Source: Candidatus Brocadiaceae bacterium S225 (lineage in GTDB: Bacteria > Planctomycetota > Brocadiia > Brocadiales > Scalinduaceae). Taken from it: a DNA stretch of 64,000 bases. The notes beneath the pieces were generated by a model. That model was not told where the DNA came from, made no database searches, and was given only the letters and a program-made list of their open reading frames with translations. The translations under genes and the position numbers were made by a program. Positions within the stretch are counted from its first letter, which is position 1. The number at the start of each line of letters is the position of its first letter. Of this stretch, positions 1 to 8,843 are shown in pieces. The stretch covers positions 1-64,000 of the forward strand of contig SMSL01000020.1 in NCBI GenBank assembly GCA_007859995.1, given 5' to 3'.

Positions 1-28
1 CATCACGGATGATGCACTCCATATTCCC
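1..28 (-). repeat. Edge of a dispersed repeat, second copy at 57,990
   Basis: The first 23 bases are the exact reverse complement of 57996-58018, and a few further bases match with one gap. The shared part includes an 8-bp hairpin arm (GCATCATC facing GATGATGC in the distant copy). The window opens inside this element, so its full extent is not visible here. It looks like a short intergenic palindromic repeat, not a gene. Confidence 0.6.
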
Positions 29-177
29 TCCTTAATTCAATGACATTACCTATGTCTATCTTGTCTTTTGCTTTTCCTTGTGTTCTTCGCGGCTTGACGT
101 GAGAAATAAATTATGCTGAATAGTTACAATAGTTTAAATGCAACAGATGTCTTGTGCTTATGATTTATGGCATCAGT

Positions 178-468
178 TTAGCCGCGCATAGTTCGAAAAC
201 CATGCTTTACCTTGATGTTAGCTTCGATTAACCAAGCACCAAAATCTGCCACATCTCTATAGAGCTCAAATTCGACATCCATTGCCCTCGATAGAGAGGA
301 CACTTTCGTTGGGCATAACGAGTGTGGGCAGTTAACTTTTTGCATCCAATCATCGCCCATACACAGTGGCATAAAAAATGTATTATTTTCCTTATTAAAT
401 AACAAATCATATACTTTTATTGTCGATTTAAAACTCTCGTACTCTTTGCACGTTATCGTTACAATCAA
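178..468 (-). CDS. Small hypothetical protein
   Basis: This 96-residue ORF of unrecognised family starts at TTG. A clear GAGGAG ribosome-binding site lies 9 bases upstream, which is the main reason to accept it. The product is soluble-looking, with a CPHSLC cysteine pair near residue 47 and no signal peptide or membrane segment. It stands alone at the left end of the accessory region with no co-directional partner. Function is unknown; a chance ORF is possible. Confidence 0.4.
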   Translation of the reverse strand: MIVTITCKEYESFKSTIKVYDLLFNKENNTFFMPLCMGDDWMQKVNCPHSLCPTKVSSLSRAMDVEFELYRDVADFGAWLIEANIKVKHGFRTMRG

Positions 469-840
469 TCTTATTTACTCCTCTATCCGAGAACGATCGA
501 CTAAGGAAAAGATGTTTTTGCCAGAATTTCACTGATGCGAGCACGATTCTATATTACAAATAACTTAATGTAAAACGAATTCTATAAATGTCCACTTATT
601 TTTTCTCTTTATCTAATTTAGTTTTCTCCTTGTATCCCCACCTCCTTTAAATGCTAAAATCGCGTTGGACGAGCCAGTAATATCCATATGTATCATGATG
701 TTTAAGCTTACTATTAATTTTGGCAAGTACTTGAGTATTAAAACTTAGTACTTCTACAATCTACAAGATTCCATATCGCACTGCAATAATTCATTGGGTT
801 TTTTAATCTTTGTGAAGCCAGCATATTGCGCTGCCTATTC

Positions 841-1195
841 AATAATACAAATAATGAGGCTGTGTAGTATGCGTCTTGGAGTTTTTATGTGGTTCCTGGG
901 AAGCCAAGCATAGAATGTGGCCAGGCTGGTTTTATAGACTGGACATAATGTATGCGCCATTGGGAACTGTGGGAAGCTAGTATATATCATGTTTTCCAAC
1001 ATTATCATTCGTGTTTTCGGAAAAACAGAGCTTCAATTCCCGGAAAATAATACAAATAATAAGAACATGATTTATACGGTCTTGGATTGGTTTTGTTTTT
1101 CCTGGGATGCTAAGTATATATCCGAACCATACAAAAATAATAATAATAATGAGTGAGTGATTTATGCGCCTTGAGGTAGTTATTTTAGGGAATTG
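841..1195. repeat. Four degenerate direct repeats in a gene-free stretch (469-1267)
   Basis: No convincing gene lies between 469 and 1267. Instead a ~65-base unit recurs with decay: it opens with AATAATACAAATAAT (exact at 841-855 and 1046-1060), continues with a TATGCG or TATACG core (868, 951, 1073, 1163), and often ends with TTCCTGGGA and a GC(T/C)AAG-like segment. Core spacings are 83, 122 and 90 bases. The copy near 951 is partial and the one near 1163 starts with a TAA-repeat version of the A/T lead. Origin is unknown. Confidence 0.5.
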
Positions 1196-1267
1196 TATAC
1201 TTGACTTCGCAAGTAGTCTTGTTGATTCTAGTTTTGGCAAGCGTTTAACTTATAAGGAGCTGACAGT

Positions 1268-1420
1268 ATGAATGACTTTGATCTTGAAGCATTGAATAAG
1301 ATTACAGGCAAGGTATTTAGATTTAAACGCATTGCAGAAATTGAGTCAAAAAAGAAAGACAAGGATGAATTTAAGGTCTCGAAAAATAAACAAGTAAAAG
1401 GCTGGGCATATAGTGTTTAA
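1268..1420 (+). CDS. Small basic hypothetical protein (50 aa)
   Basis: This short ORF, opening MNDFDLEALNKITGKVF, has an AAGGAG ribosome-binding site (1254-1259) at ideal spacing before ATG. The product is lysine-rich with a central charged helix (around residues 20-45), then a KGWAYSV tail. It has no membrane segment or cysteine. It follows the degenerate repeat stretch and faces the convergent membrane-protein gene at 1448-1909. No family is recognised; the start signal is the main support. Confidence 0.5.
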   Translation: MNDFDLEALNKITGKVFRFKRIAEIESKKKDKDEFKVSKNKQVKGWAYSV

Positions 1421-1447
1421 TCCAAACGTGGTTCGCAGTCTAATTTA

Positions 1448-1909
1448 TTAAAATTGCCAATATTTAACAAAGCCAAATGATCCTAAAGATAATATCGATA
1501 TACCGACAAGCCAAGGGAAAATTTTTAACAGTTTTATTTGAAGCAAAGAGTATTTGCCTGGAGATAAGCGGAACTCTTTCGTCTTTTTCCCTGCGTCCAG
1601 ATGACGTTTTAATTGCTCGGCCACATTCGCATGTGATTTTGATTCATGAAGGAGAGCCCATAGACCTAGTAAGATCGATAGAGTCATCATTGACATTGAA
1701 ATCAGAAGAAGGGCATTTTGTATCCTTTCACCTGATAGGTTCTTCTCCTGTAGTCCAATCAGAAGGGCTAAGGATGGTACAAGAATCGTTATAGTTGTTC
1801 GGATCCAACTAAGCATTGCTTGGTAGTGGTCACAATGCAAATCAACAAGAACAGGCTTGGCTATTGCTTCTTCACTGGCTTTGTTAATTGTTTCCAAATA
1901 ATCGTTCAT
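1448..1909 (-). CDS. Three-helix membrane protein, unknown function
   Basis: The 153-residue product has three hydrophobic segments (about residues 34-53, 66-88 and 130-148). They are separated by a basic loop (HESKSHANVAEQLKRHLDAG), and a short soluble N-terminus precedes them. Size and layout recall small SLATT-like membrane proteins found near defence genes, but no diagnostic motif is visible, so that is only a suggestion. It is divergent from the small gene at 2000, and the 90-base A/T-rich space between them could hold promoters for both. Confidence 0.5.
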   Translation of the reverse strand: MNDYLETINKASEEAIAKPVLVDLHCDHYQAMLSWIRTTITILVPSLALLIGLQEKNLSGERIQNALLLISMSMMTLSILLGLWALLHESKSHANVAEQLKRHLDAGKKTKEFRLSPGKYSLLQIKLLKIFPWLVGISILSLGSFGFVKYWQF

Positions 1910-1999
1910 AATTTCATTTTTAAATAATATTACTACAGGCGATCTTTATTTTAAAAAATTTGTTATATTTTATTTTTATATTTTTTTCAGGAGAAAACA

Positions 2000-2266
2000 A
2001 TGAGTCAAGCAGAAGAAAGTCCTTTTGATCTTGTTTGTAGATCATATGATGGTGTTGATACTAACGGTTCTAGATCATATGAATTCGTTATGCGAAATGA
2101 TGATTGTGTTTATGCGTTTTTTAACGACTCCTTGGTACTGGAGAAGCAGAAATCATGTCAGCAGGATCAATTGCGTCCTCGTCACGAATATCAAGTATTG
2201 TTAGATCAGATACAGAAACATGGTCACCGATTGCCAGATCAAGTATTGCTTTCGAATGACCTTTAA
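2000..2266 (+). CDS. Small hypothetical protein, 3' half overlapped by an antisense gene
   Basis: This 88-residue ORF has a good AGGAGA site 7 bases before its ATG. The first ~40 residues (ending ...VYAFFNDSLVLEK) look like real protein. The rest is antisense to the small gene at 2121-2348 and is low in complexity of fold. Either the two genes converge with a 146-base overlap, or this is the 5' remnant of a truncated gene whose frame runs on by chance. No family is recognised. Confidence 0.38.
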   Translation: MSQAEESPFDLVCRSYDGVDTNGSRSYEFVMRNDDCVYAFFNDSLVLEKQKSCQQDQLRPRHEYQVLLDQIQKHGHRLPDQVLLSNDL

Positions 2267-2348
2267 TTTTCTTGGTATTTACTTTATCGCCGACATATTC
2301 AATTGTAATAGGTCTAAATGTAAATGTTTTTTTGTGAGTAACTGGCAT
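2121..2348 (-). CDS. Small hypothetical protein (75 aa)
   Basis: The start chosen is the internal ATG (MPVTHKKTFTF...) because GGAG lies 8 bases upstream; the longer frame to 2405 has no such site. The product alternates hydrophobic and polar residues as in a small beta-rich or mixed fold, with an acidic C-terminal part (DIRDEDAIDPADM). It overlaps the 3' half of the plus-strand ORF at 2000-2266. No family is recognised. Confidence 0.42.
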   Translation of the reverse strand: MPVTHKKTFTFRPITIEYVGDKVNTKKIKGHSKAILDLAIGDHVSVSDLTILDIRDEDAIDPADMISASPVPRSR

Positions 2349-2710
2349 GATTTTTTTCTCCAATTTAGACAAGAATATAATATTGATATCCAGAAGCTTA
2401 GTCATATTATCGTCATCTTTAGCGAATACTTTATTTTAATATTACAGATTATTTGCTTGCGAAGTCAAGTATGTAATTCCCTTTTTTTAAGACATAAAAT
2501 ATCAACACTTTAAGGATGCCAACATGGCCGAAAGTAAGTAACACTGTTATGATATATTTCATGAGATGAAAATTAAAGATTATAAGAAGGACTATATCTA
2601 TGTATGTGCATACAGAATCAACACTTATGTGAAAAAAACAAAATTCATAATTTAAAAGAGTTTAAAAGATTGATTTGCTCCGCACTTTGTGTGTCGTAAT
2701 TCACACGCTG

Positions 2711-2750
2711 TGGCACACTATTGGCACATATTTGGCACACTTGTGTGGCC
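2711..2750. repeat. 11-bp spaced TGGCACA iterons
   Basis: TGGCACA occurs at 2711, 2722 and 2733, exactly 11 bases apart (about one helical turn), and is followed by an inverted GTGTGGCC at 2743. Same-face, helically phased copies are typical of protein-binding arrays such as replication iterons or operators. No coding sequence is seen from 2406 to about 4280 on either strand apart from unlikely shadows, so the array sits at the left of a large noncoding block. Confidence 0.5.
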
Positions 2751-2977
2751 AAAATGTCATTTTTTAGTCATTTTTGTCCTGTTTTCGTATTTCGTCTTTT
2801 TTGGGTGAATCAGCCGCATTCTCATGCTTCGGGTGGGTGGGTGTCTTTTAAGCCTTGAATTGATACATGCTAAGCTATCTGGCGAGCTTATGCTGCTACA
2901 TGGGCTACGGAATAAAACAAAAGGCTGGTTAGCTTCTTGTTTAGCCTCGGGTGGGTGGGAATAGTGAGCACTGCCAA

Positions 2978-3123
2978 TAATAAAGGTGAAGATAACATAA
3001 GGGTCTTATGTTAGTCCGAAGGATAAAATATATCTCTATTCTGCCTTCTGTACGATAATGAAGCGTATTATCGGACGGCAGGCGGCTTTTAGAATAGAGA
3101 TATATTTTACTTCACCTTTATTA
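2978..3123. repeat. 146-base imperfect foldback (large hairpin)
   Basis: Three nested arms pair across the element. A 13-bp outer arm joins 2978-2990 and 3111-3123. A perfect 19-bp middle arm joins 3024-3042 and 3091-3109. A 17-bp inner arm joins 3043-3059 and 3067-3083 with three mismatches, around a 7-base loop. The left arm carries an extra ~33 bases containing their own small hairpin (ACATAAG/CTTATGT). The shape suggests a MITE-like element, a recombination site or the core of a structured RNA. No transposase is adjacent. Confidence 0.6.
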
Positions 3124-3402
3124 CTTATAACGTGCGAACACCTCCGCTTCAAGGGCGGGATAATAAATAAGGCTTTTTATGCGATTGAAAAGGTTGGGCG
3201 GTTGGTAGGCGGGATTTTTATAAACAAGAAGTGCTTATTATCGACATCCTTCCCAGCTAGTCGCACCCGGCGACACGTCCAAGAACCGCCACGTCTCAAT
3301 ACGGAAGGAGGATAGACCGACCTCACCCAACTAGCCCTGTGAAACAGGCTGCATACGTTAATAATGGTAGGAACTTTATAAAAAATATCCATCCGATCAA
3401 GA

Positions 3403-3430
3403 GGGAGGGCTAGAATGGGTGGGGGATGGG
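3403..3430 (+). other. Putative G-quadruplex motif
   Basis: Five G-tracts of three or more (3403, 3407, 3417, 3421, 3428) are separated by loops of 1, 7, 1 and 2 bases, which meets the usual G3+N1-7 definition. It is notable because the surrounding DNA is A/T-rich and noncoding. A strong CTAACGGC/GCCGTTAG hairpin (about 3450-3490) follows directly. Confidence 0.45.
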
Positions 3431-3517
3431 AAGCTCCATGCCGAGCTAACGGCGGCTGGTTCCGTGAGCAGAGCGAACAATTGCCGTTAGGCAGATGTTC
3501 AAAGAATCCAAAACCTA

Positions 3518-3862
3518 ACAGTTACCCAGGCAATTTTGTTTTAATGGGTATCTGTGGCACAATAACTATAACCATACAGGCAATGACGCTCGGTAATGCT
3601 TAAAAAAATATCCTTCCAAGGTAAATAAGAAGTTACCGTAATCCTTACTATAAATCGGTATCTTCGGTTCAAATAAGAAAAACTATACAATACAGGAGCT
3701 TTTTTATTCAATGAATCCATAACCGAACAGTTACCTTTATTTTTAAGGTATCTGTGGCAGAATTATTAAAAAACATACTGGCAAGAGAGGTAAACGTATA
3801 ACGCTATCAATACGAATATAATAAGGAGTTACTCTGTCATTTTATTAAAAAGGAGTATCTCC
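3518..3862. ncRNA. Tandem array of four co-varying hairpins
   Basis: Four hairpins start at 3518, 3629, 3727 and 3825 (spacings 111, 98, 98). Each has a 10-position stem of the form nnAG-T-TACnn facing nnGTA-T-CTnn with a central T/T mismatch. Left/right arms: ACAGTTACCC/GGGTATCTGT, GAAGTTACCG/CGGTATCTTC, ACAGTTACCT/AGGTATCTGT, GGAGTTACTC/GAGTATCTCC. The outer and inner pairs change together, so structure is conserved rather than sequence. Each right arm is followed by GG, and units one to three then carry an ATACAGG or ATACTGG segment. This is best read as a structured RNA or a set of single-strand protein sites; class unknown. Confidence 0.55.
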
Positions 3863-4280
3863 GGACAATGCCAATTTCAAGTTCAAATGCAAATGATTTT
3901 TTGTTTCAAAGAATATAAAGGTACAACGGATATATAAATCAGTGTGTATACAGCGCTTTGTTTTATAATATAAAAATAAAAATAAATTATAAACAATATT
4001 GCCATTCTTAATAAAAATATTTCTAAAACACAAATGTAATATTTTTTTATTATGTGTGGCCAATCTTAATGCAGTTCCATTTAAAATTTTCAATATTTCC
4101 AATATCCCTATTTAGTCAACTCACTGTTCACGATAACAAAGAACAATTCGCAGTTATCGAAGTATTTCCATCTGGTTGAGTTCTATTTATGTATACAGAT
4201 CCCTGGGTTGAATTACGCGAGAATGCAGACTCCATCAAATCGAGAAATCCAAGCTTGACAGTATGTTATCACTATATACC

Positions 4281-4601
4281 TTACCTTGACAATGCCTTCA
4301 GAAGCTTTACAGACTGCCTTAGTTTATATACGTCCATATCTTTAAGTAACTCACTTATAATTTTTTTCAATACCTTTGGATTTTCAGACTCATGAGCATA
4401 CTCAAAAAAATCTTTTATTTCGACATTCAAAGCTTTTGCTACTTTTATAAGAATGTCGAATGAAGGAAAGTGTTGTCCCATTTCTATTCGACTCATATAT
4501 TTAGCGCTTATACCCGCCTTTTGTGCAAGCTTTTCTTGAGATAGTTTTTTAACAGTTCTCAATTCTTTCAACCTTAACCCAAACAATTTTATTTCTTTCA
4601 T
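4281..4601 (-). CDS. XRE-family transcriptional regulator
   Basis: This 106-residue DNA-binding protein has a helix-turn-helix of the Cro/C1 type at residues 8-62, with the typical LRTVKKLSQEKLAQKAGISA and SRIEMGQ...SFDILIKVAKAL pattern. A short C-terminal helical tail may dimerise. GGAGGT lies 5 bases before the ATG and fixes the start. It is divergent from the EEP lipoprotein at 4858, and the shared 256-base gap contains an inverted repeat (4691-4705) that could be its own operator. Such regulators commonly control mobile elements or restriction systems; the target here is not known. Confidence 0.85.
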   Translation of the reverse strand: MKEIKLFGLRLKELRTVKKLSQEKLAQKAGISAKYMSRIEMGQHFPSFDILIKVAKALNVEIKDFFEYAHESENPKVLKKIISELLKDMDVYKLRQSVKLLKALSR

Positions 4602-4690
4602 GCTACCTCCATTAAGAAATTTTTACAATATTATCCTTGTTTGAATGAAGGTTTAAAACACACTGAATGGTAGCAATATATTGATTAAAT

Positions 4691-4705
4691 CTACCGATAT
4701 GGTAG
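4691..4705. promoter_or_regulatory. Candidate operator CTACC-N5-GGTAG
   Basis: A perfect 5-bp inverted repeat with a 5-base spacer lies ~90 bases upstream of the XRE start, in the divergent gap before the EEP gene. A further GGTAG half-site is present at about 4668. Size and placement suit an XRE dimer site; binding is inferred. Confidence 0.35.
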
Positions 4706-4857
4706 TATATAGTACTTATGAGGTTGAGAAATTCTTTGTTTAGTTACCTTATACATGGAATTAGCAAACAAAGAACATAAAGCAATACATTACCTATCAA
4801 TGGATTCTATTGTGTGTTCTTCTCTATTTAATGAATGTATTTTCGACATGATTCACC

Positions 4858-5877
4858 ATGAAACAAACCCTAAGAATATTAACAACAGTATTTATTCTTA
4901 CTATCCTATCAGCATGTTTACCGGTACAACAAACAACTACAGTTACCGCAAATCAAGATTTATCACTGACGGTTTGCTCTTTTAATATCCAATTCCTTGG
5001 CTATTCAGCCAGACGAGACAACAATGCTCTTGCTACAATTCTGAAAGACTTCGATATCGTCGTTGTTCAAGAACTCGTAGCACCACCATTTAAAGGGAAG
5101 TTTCCCGATAACACCAATTTCAAACCAGATAAGGAATCGGCTGCATTCTTTAGTGCTATGATTGCCTTTGGGTTCGAGTATATACTATCGGAAGAGGACA
5201 CAGGCACTGGAGAGGCAAGTCATATTAACAGTTCTGCAACTGAATGGTGGGTAGTGTTCTACAAAGCTGAGAAGGTGAAGATTGCAGATGATTTACCGAC
5301 AGGATTCCTGGCAGATGATAGAACTGACCATGTGTACTATGAACGTGTGCCACATGCATTCGCATTCCGAACATTAAACAACAATCTAGACTTTGTTCTT
5401 ATCTCAGTCCACCTCAAGCCCGGACGTAGTAAAGACAACAAAAAACGCCGTAAAGAAGAGTTGGCAATTATTGCTAAATGGGTAAACGATAAAGATGATA
5501 AGGAAAAGGATTTTATTATTCTAGGCGATATGAACATTGTAGATTACATCGAGTTACAAGATACGTCACCAGATGGATTCTATTCATTGAACGATGAATG
5601 TAAGGCTACAAACACAAACGTTAAAAATCCGAAACCATACGATCACGTAATGTACAGGCCAGAATTCACAAATGAAATTGATAAAGAGTTTGACTTTAAA
5701 GTTATCAATCTTATTGATGTAATGAGACCATTCTGGAACTCAACTGATTCTTATCCTGGCGGAACAAAAAACCAAATAGGATTGTCTGAGTACGACCATG
5801 ACAGGTTCAGGGCGTTCTATTCAGACCACCATCCAGTTGTTTTTAAGCTGAATGTATTACAGACAGATGACGATTGA
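4858..5877 (+). CDS. Endonuclease/exonuclease/phosphatase-family lipoprotein
   Basis: The 339-residue protein starts with a lipoprotein signal peptide (hydrophobic residues 5-18, lipobox LSAC, Cys20), so it is predicted to be membrane-anchored and extracytoplasmic. The EEP (DNase I-like) fold motifs occur in order: SFNIQFLG, VVVQEL (metal Glu), SVHLKPG, ILGDMNI (Asp/Asn), PYDHVMY and SDHHPV near the C-terminus (catalytic His). It is therefore likely an active metal-dependent phosphodiesterase or nuclease, for nucleic acid or lipid head groups. There is no good ribosome-binding site; a small membrane ORF follows 4 bases after the stop. Confidence 0.85.
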   Translation: MKQTLRILTTVFILTILSACLPVQQTTTVTANQDLSLTVCSFNIQFLGYSARRDNNALATILKDFDIVVVQELVAPPFKGKFPDNTNFKPDKESAAFFSAMIAFGFEYILSEEDTGTGEASHINSSATEWWVVFYKAEKVKIADDLPTGFLADDRTDHVYYERVPHAFAFRTLNNNLDFVLISVHLKPGRSKDNKKRRKEELAIIAKWVNDKDDKEKDFIILGDMNIVDYIELQDTSPDGFYSLNDECKATNTNVKNPKPYDHVMYRPEFTNEIDKEFDFKVINLIDVMRPFWNSTDSYPGGTKNQIGLSEYDHDRFRAFYSDHHPVVFKLNVLQTDDD

Positions 5878-5881
5878 CCCA

Positions 5882-5998
5882 ATGGATGCAATCCAGTGGT
5901 ATTTGACGGAGATAAGATTTTACTTTTGTCTTGAGCCAGTCGGGGTTATCATTTCGGTTTTACTCTTGATTTTAGTGATTAGCAGACTATTGCTATAG
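5882..5998 (+). CDS. Candidate small membrane protein (38 aa)
   Basis: This ORF starts 4 bases after the EEP gene stop, so translation could be coupled. It encodes a 38-residue product with a polar N-terminus (MDAIQWYLTEIRFYF) and one convincing transmembrane segment (VGVIISVLLLILVI) ending in basic/hydrophobic residues. No strong ribosome-binding site is visible. It could be a real small single-pass protein or a chance frame. Confidence 0.3.
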   Translation: MDAIQWYLTEIRFYFCLEPVGVIISVLLLILVISRLLL

Positions 5999-6051
5999 TT
6001 TCTTACACATAACAAACCATAGCCCATAGTGCGAAACTAGGAGGGTGTCAA

Positions 6052-6264
6052 ATGCTTGTATTGACAAGGAGGTTAGGCGAAAGCATAATAATCGGTGACA
6101 ACATAGTAGTGTCTGTTGAAAAAATAGATAAGAGTCAAGTAAAGCTAGGTATTAGTGCCTCAAAAGATGTAACCGTAAACAGGGAAGAAGTGGTTAAGGA
6201 AATAAAGGGTGAAAATGTGTTATCTTCTGTTTCGGGCATAATTAATCATATCAAGGAATCATAA
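6052..6264 (+). CDS. csrA: Carbon storage regulator CsrA
   Basis: CsrA/RsmA is a small dimeric RNA-binding protein that blocks or stabilises mRNAs at GGA-containing sites. The 70-residue product matches the family from the first residue: MLVLTRRLGESIIIGDNIVV, then VKLGISA and VNREEVVKEI with the conserved Arg for RNA contact. AGGAGGGT lies 6-13 bases upstream of ATG. It is a stand-alone gene between the EEP lipoprotein and the restriction system. Its location in accessory DNA suggests either an extra copy carried by the island or a chromosomal copy beside it. Confidence 0.93.
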   Translation: MLVLTRRLGESIIIGDNIVVSVEKIDKSQVKLGISASKDVTVNREEVVKEIKGENVLSSVSGIINHIKES

Positions 6265-6272
6265 GCCATCAA

Positions 6273-6291
6273 ATGATAGATATTCTATCAT
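6273..6291 (+). terminator. Hairpin after csrA
   Basis: An 8-bp perfect stem (ATGATAGA/TCTATCAT) with a 3-base loop starts 9 bases after the csrA stop. The following tract is only weakly T-rich, so termination strength is uncertain. Confidence 0.4.
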
Positions 6292-6506
6292 ATTTCCTCC
6301 AGAATGATTTATATTGCAAAACACCCTCACTCTCCTATAATAACCGGCATTAAGCATTTGTTGCAATTAGTTTTACCACATTTTAATTATCTTCAAAAAT
6401 ATAGTTTTACTTGTTTATAAGAAGTAAGATTTTTACATATATTTATATACGCAGGAATGACGGTCACTACATGGGTAATGTTCTCACAATTCGGAGTTAT
6501 TACTAA

Positions 6507-8816
6507 ATGACTCAATCAGCTAACAATCTGGCAGCATATATCTGGTCACTGGCTGACCTGTTACGCGGCGATTTCAAACAGAGCCAATATGGCCGGGTAA
6601 TCTTGCCATTTACTCTGTTGCGGCGTCTTGAAGGTGTACTGGAAGAGAGCAAAGAGAAGGTACTGGCAGAATATGAAGAAGTAAAAAAGAAGAACCTGCC
6701 GGAAGCAGGTGAAGAGAAATTGCTGTTACGTGCTACGGGAGGTTTATCATTTTTTAATATCTCCAAAATGGACCTCTCCAAACTGGGTGAATCCGGTATA
6801 AAAGATAACCTGGAATCTTATATTCAGGGTTTTTCCAAAGATGCCCGTGAGATATTTGAATACTTTAAGTTTGGCGAGTTTATCGGCCAGCTTAATGATG
6901 TTAACCTTCTCTATAAGGTTGTACAAAAGGTCAGGACGATGGATTTAAGCCCTAAGGCTATTTCCAACCATGAAATGGGTCTGGTGTTTGAAGAGTTGAT
7001 CCGTCGTTTTGCTGAAAGCTCAAATGAAACCGCAGGAGAACACTTTACACCGCGCGATATCGTGCGTCTCACCACCTCGCTGGTGTTTATGGAAGATGAT
7101 GATGCCTTAACCAAAGTGGGGATTATACGCACCATCTACGATCCAACAGCAGGTACTGGCGGTTTCCTCTCTTCAGGTATGGAGTATGTGCATGAGTTAA
7201 ACCCTCAGGCAGTTATGCGTGCCTTTGGTCAGGAACTCAATCCTGAAAGTTACGCTATCTGTAAAGCGGATATGCTGATCAAAGGGCAGGACGTCACCAA
7301 TATCAAATTTGGAAACACCCTTTCCGGTGATCAGCTCTATGCCGATAAATTTGACTACATGTTATCCAATCCGCCTTTTGGCGTTGATTGGAAAAAGATT
7401 GAACAGGATATAAAAGACGAAAACAAGCTCAAAGGTTTTGATGGGCGTTTTGGCCCGGGGTTACCCCGTGTATCTGACGGCTCGCTACTGTTTCTTTTGC
7501 ACTTGATCAGCAAATTACGGGATGCTTCCGAAGGTGGTGCACGTATAGGTATTATCCTCAACGGTTCACCGCTATTTACCGGCGGCGCGGGATCGGGTGA
7601 ATCGGAGATACGTCGTTATATTTTAGAAGCTGATCTATTAGAGGCCATTGTCGCACTTCCTGCCGATATGTTCTACAACACCGGTATTGCCACCTATGTA
7701 TGGGTGCTGTCTAATAAAAAATCAAAGGAACGCAAAGGCAAAGTTCAACTGATTAATGGAGTCAATCTCTACGGGAAAATGCGTAAATCTTTAGGTTCTA
7801 AGCGTAATGTAATGGGTGATGATGATATTGCCACCATTACCCGCTGTTTCGGCAGTTTTGAAGTGGTAGATGCCCGCGAGCTGGATAAACCGGTAGATAC
7901 AAAAAGCAATCGTGGCCGCCAATCGGAAAACTCGAAGACGGAAGCACCGAAAACCTTTGGCAGTAAAATCTTTAACACCTATGAATTTGGTTATCGCCGT
8001 ATCACTATTGAACGCCCCTTGCGTGAATCCTACCAGTTCAGTGATGAGCGCATTGAAGAGCTACGCTTTGCCCCCAAACCTTTAAATGCGGCCACGAAAT
8101 GGGCATATGCCGAATACGGAAGCAACTGGTCTGACGATATTGATTGTGAACATTATGGCGTATTAAGGGAACACGAAACGGATATTCGCACGCATATTAA
8201 GAATCACTTTAATGAGTTGAAAGAGAAACAGATTAAAGACTTGTTAGATAATAAAACCTGGTTAAAACAGAAACAGATACGGTTAAAAGCCAGACAACTG
8301 CAAAAGGCGATTGGTTCAGAACAGTTTGATGATATGAATGGTTATGATGATACCATTAAAACTACAGGCATTAAGTTAGAGGCCAATGAGAAAAAGCAGA
8401 TAACTGCTGCCGTCAGTTGGAGGAACCCAGATGCGGAGAAAGTCATTAAGAAAATCCATAAGGGCAAGGCCAATCCTGTTTACGGTTTGTTTAAGGTGGA
8501 TGGCAAGGTGATTGAATACAAAGCCGATGGCGATCTGCGCGATAACGAAAACGTTTCCCTTGATCCCTCCAAACCCGTTAACGAACTCAATGAAGCCTAC
8601 TTTGCCAAAGAAGTATTGCCTCATGTGCCGGACGCATGGATAGATGCCAGCAAAAAGGATGAAAAGGATCAGGAGATTGGTATCGTAGGCTATGAAATCC
8701 CCTTTAATCGTCATTTTTATGTCTATCAACCACCGCGAGATCTGGTGGAGATTGATGCCGATCTGGATAAGGTGAGCGGAGAGATAATGGATTTGCTTAA
8801 AGAGGTGCATTCGTGA
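6507..8816 (+). CDS. hsdM: Type I restriction-modification methyltransferase subunit
   Basis: HsdM methylates adenine N6 at the sequence chosen by HsdS and is part of both the methylase and the full restriction complex. The 769-residue protein has the N-terminal helical HsdM domain, FTPRDIVRL near 180, the AdoMet motif DPTAGTGGF near 212 and the catalytic NPPFG near 288. The C-terminal ~250 residues are a charged extension, long compared with the common ~500-residue form, as in larger HsdM variants. It is visibly richer in G+C than neighbouring DNA, hinting at transfer. It is followed by a REP pair and then hsdS. Confidence 0.95.
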   Translation: MTQSANNLAAYIWSLADLLRGDFKQSQYGRVILPFTLLRRLEGVLEESKEKVLAEYEEVKKKNLPEAGEEKLLLRATGGLSFFNISKMDLSKLGESGIKDNLESYIQGFSKDAREIFEYFKFGEFIGQLNDVNLLYKVVQKVRTMDLSPKAISNHEMGLVFEELIRRFAESSNETAGEHFTPRDIVRLTTSLVFMEDDDALTKVGIIRTIYDPTAGTGGFLSSGMEYVHELNPQAVMRAFGQELNPESYAICKADMLIKGQDVTNIKFGNTLSGDQLYADKFDYMLSNPPFGVDWKKIEQDIKDENKLKGFDGRFGPGLPRVSDGSLLFLLHLISKLRDASEGGARIGIILNGSPLFTGGAGSGESEIRRYILEADLLEAIVALPADMFYNTGIATYVWVLSNKKSKERKGKVQLINGVNLYGKMRKSLGSKRNVMGDDDIATITRCFGSFEVVDARELDKPVDTKSNRGRQSENSKTEAPKTFGSKIFNTYEFGYRRITIERPLRESYQFSDERIEELRFAPKPLNAATKWAYAEYGSNWSDDIDCEHYGVLREHETDIRTHIKNHFNELKEKQIKDLLDNKTWLKQKQIRLKARQLQKAIGSEQFDDMNGYDDTIKTTGIKLEANEKKQITAAVSWRNPDAEKVIKKIHKGKANPVYGLFKVDGKVIEYKADGDLRDNENVSLDPSKPVNELNEAYFAKEVLPHVPDAWIDASKKDEKDQEIGIVGYEIPFNRHFYVYQPPRDLVEIDADLDKVSGEIMDLLKEVHS

Positions 8817-8843
8817 TAACGAATTGGCATGGATGTAACATGT

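Noticed and set aside
977..1240. 87-residue minus-strand ORF
   Set aside because: It lies within the degenerate repeats and has low complexity from TAA-rich tracts; no start signal.
3120..3510. Possible group II intron (GTGCGA after a hairpin)
   Set aside because: No domain V, no reverse transcriptase and no catalytic triad could be found in the following 1 kb.
3518..3862. Integron attC array
   Set aside because: The stems lack the R'/R'' core (GTTRRRY/RYYYAAC) and there are no cassette ORFs or integron integrase.
3518..3862. CRISPR array
   Set aside because: Repeats are palindromes that vary by covariation at ~100-base spacing; no uniform repeats, no spacers of constant size and no cas genes.
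3058..4102. ORFs in the structured block (85, 71, 62 and 85 residues)
   Set aside because: They run through the foldback or hairpin array, have no good ribosome-binding site and no recognisable protein character.
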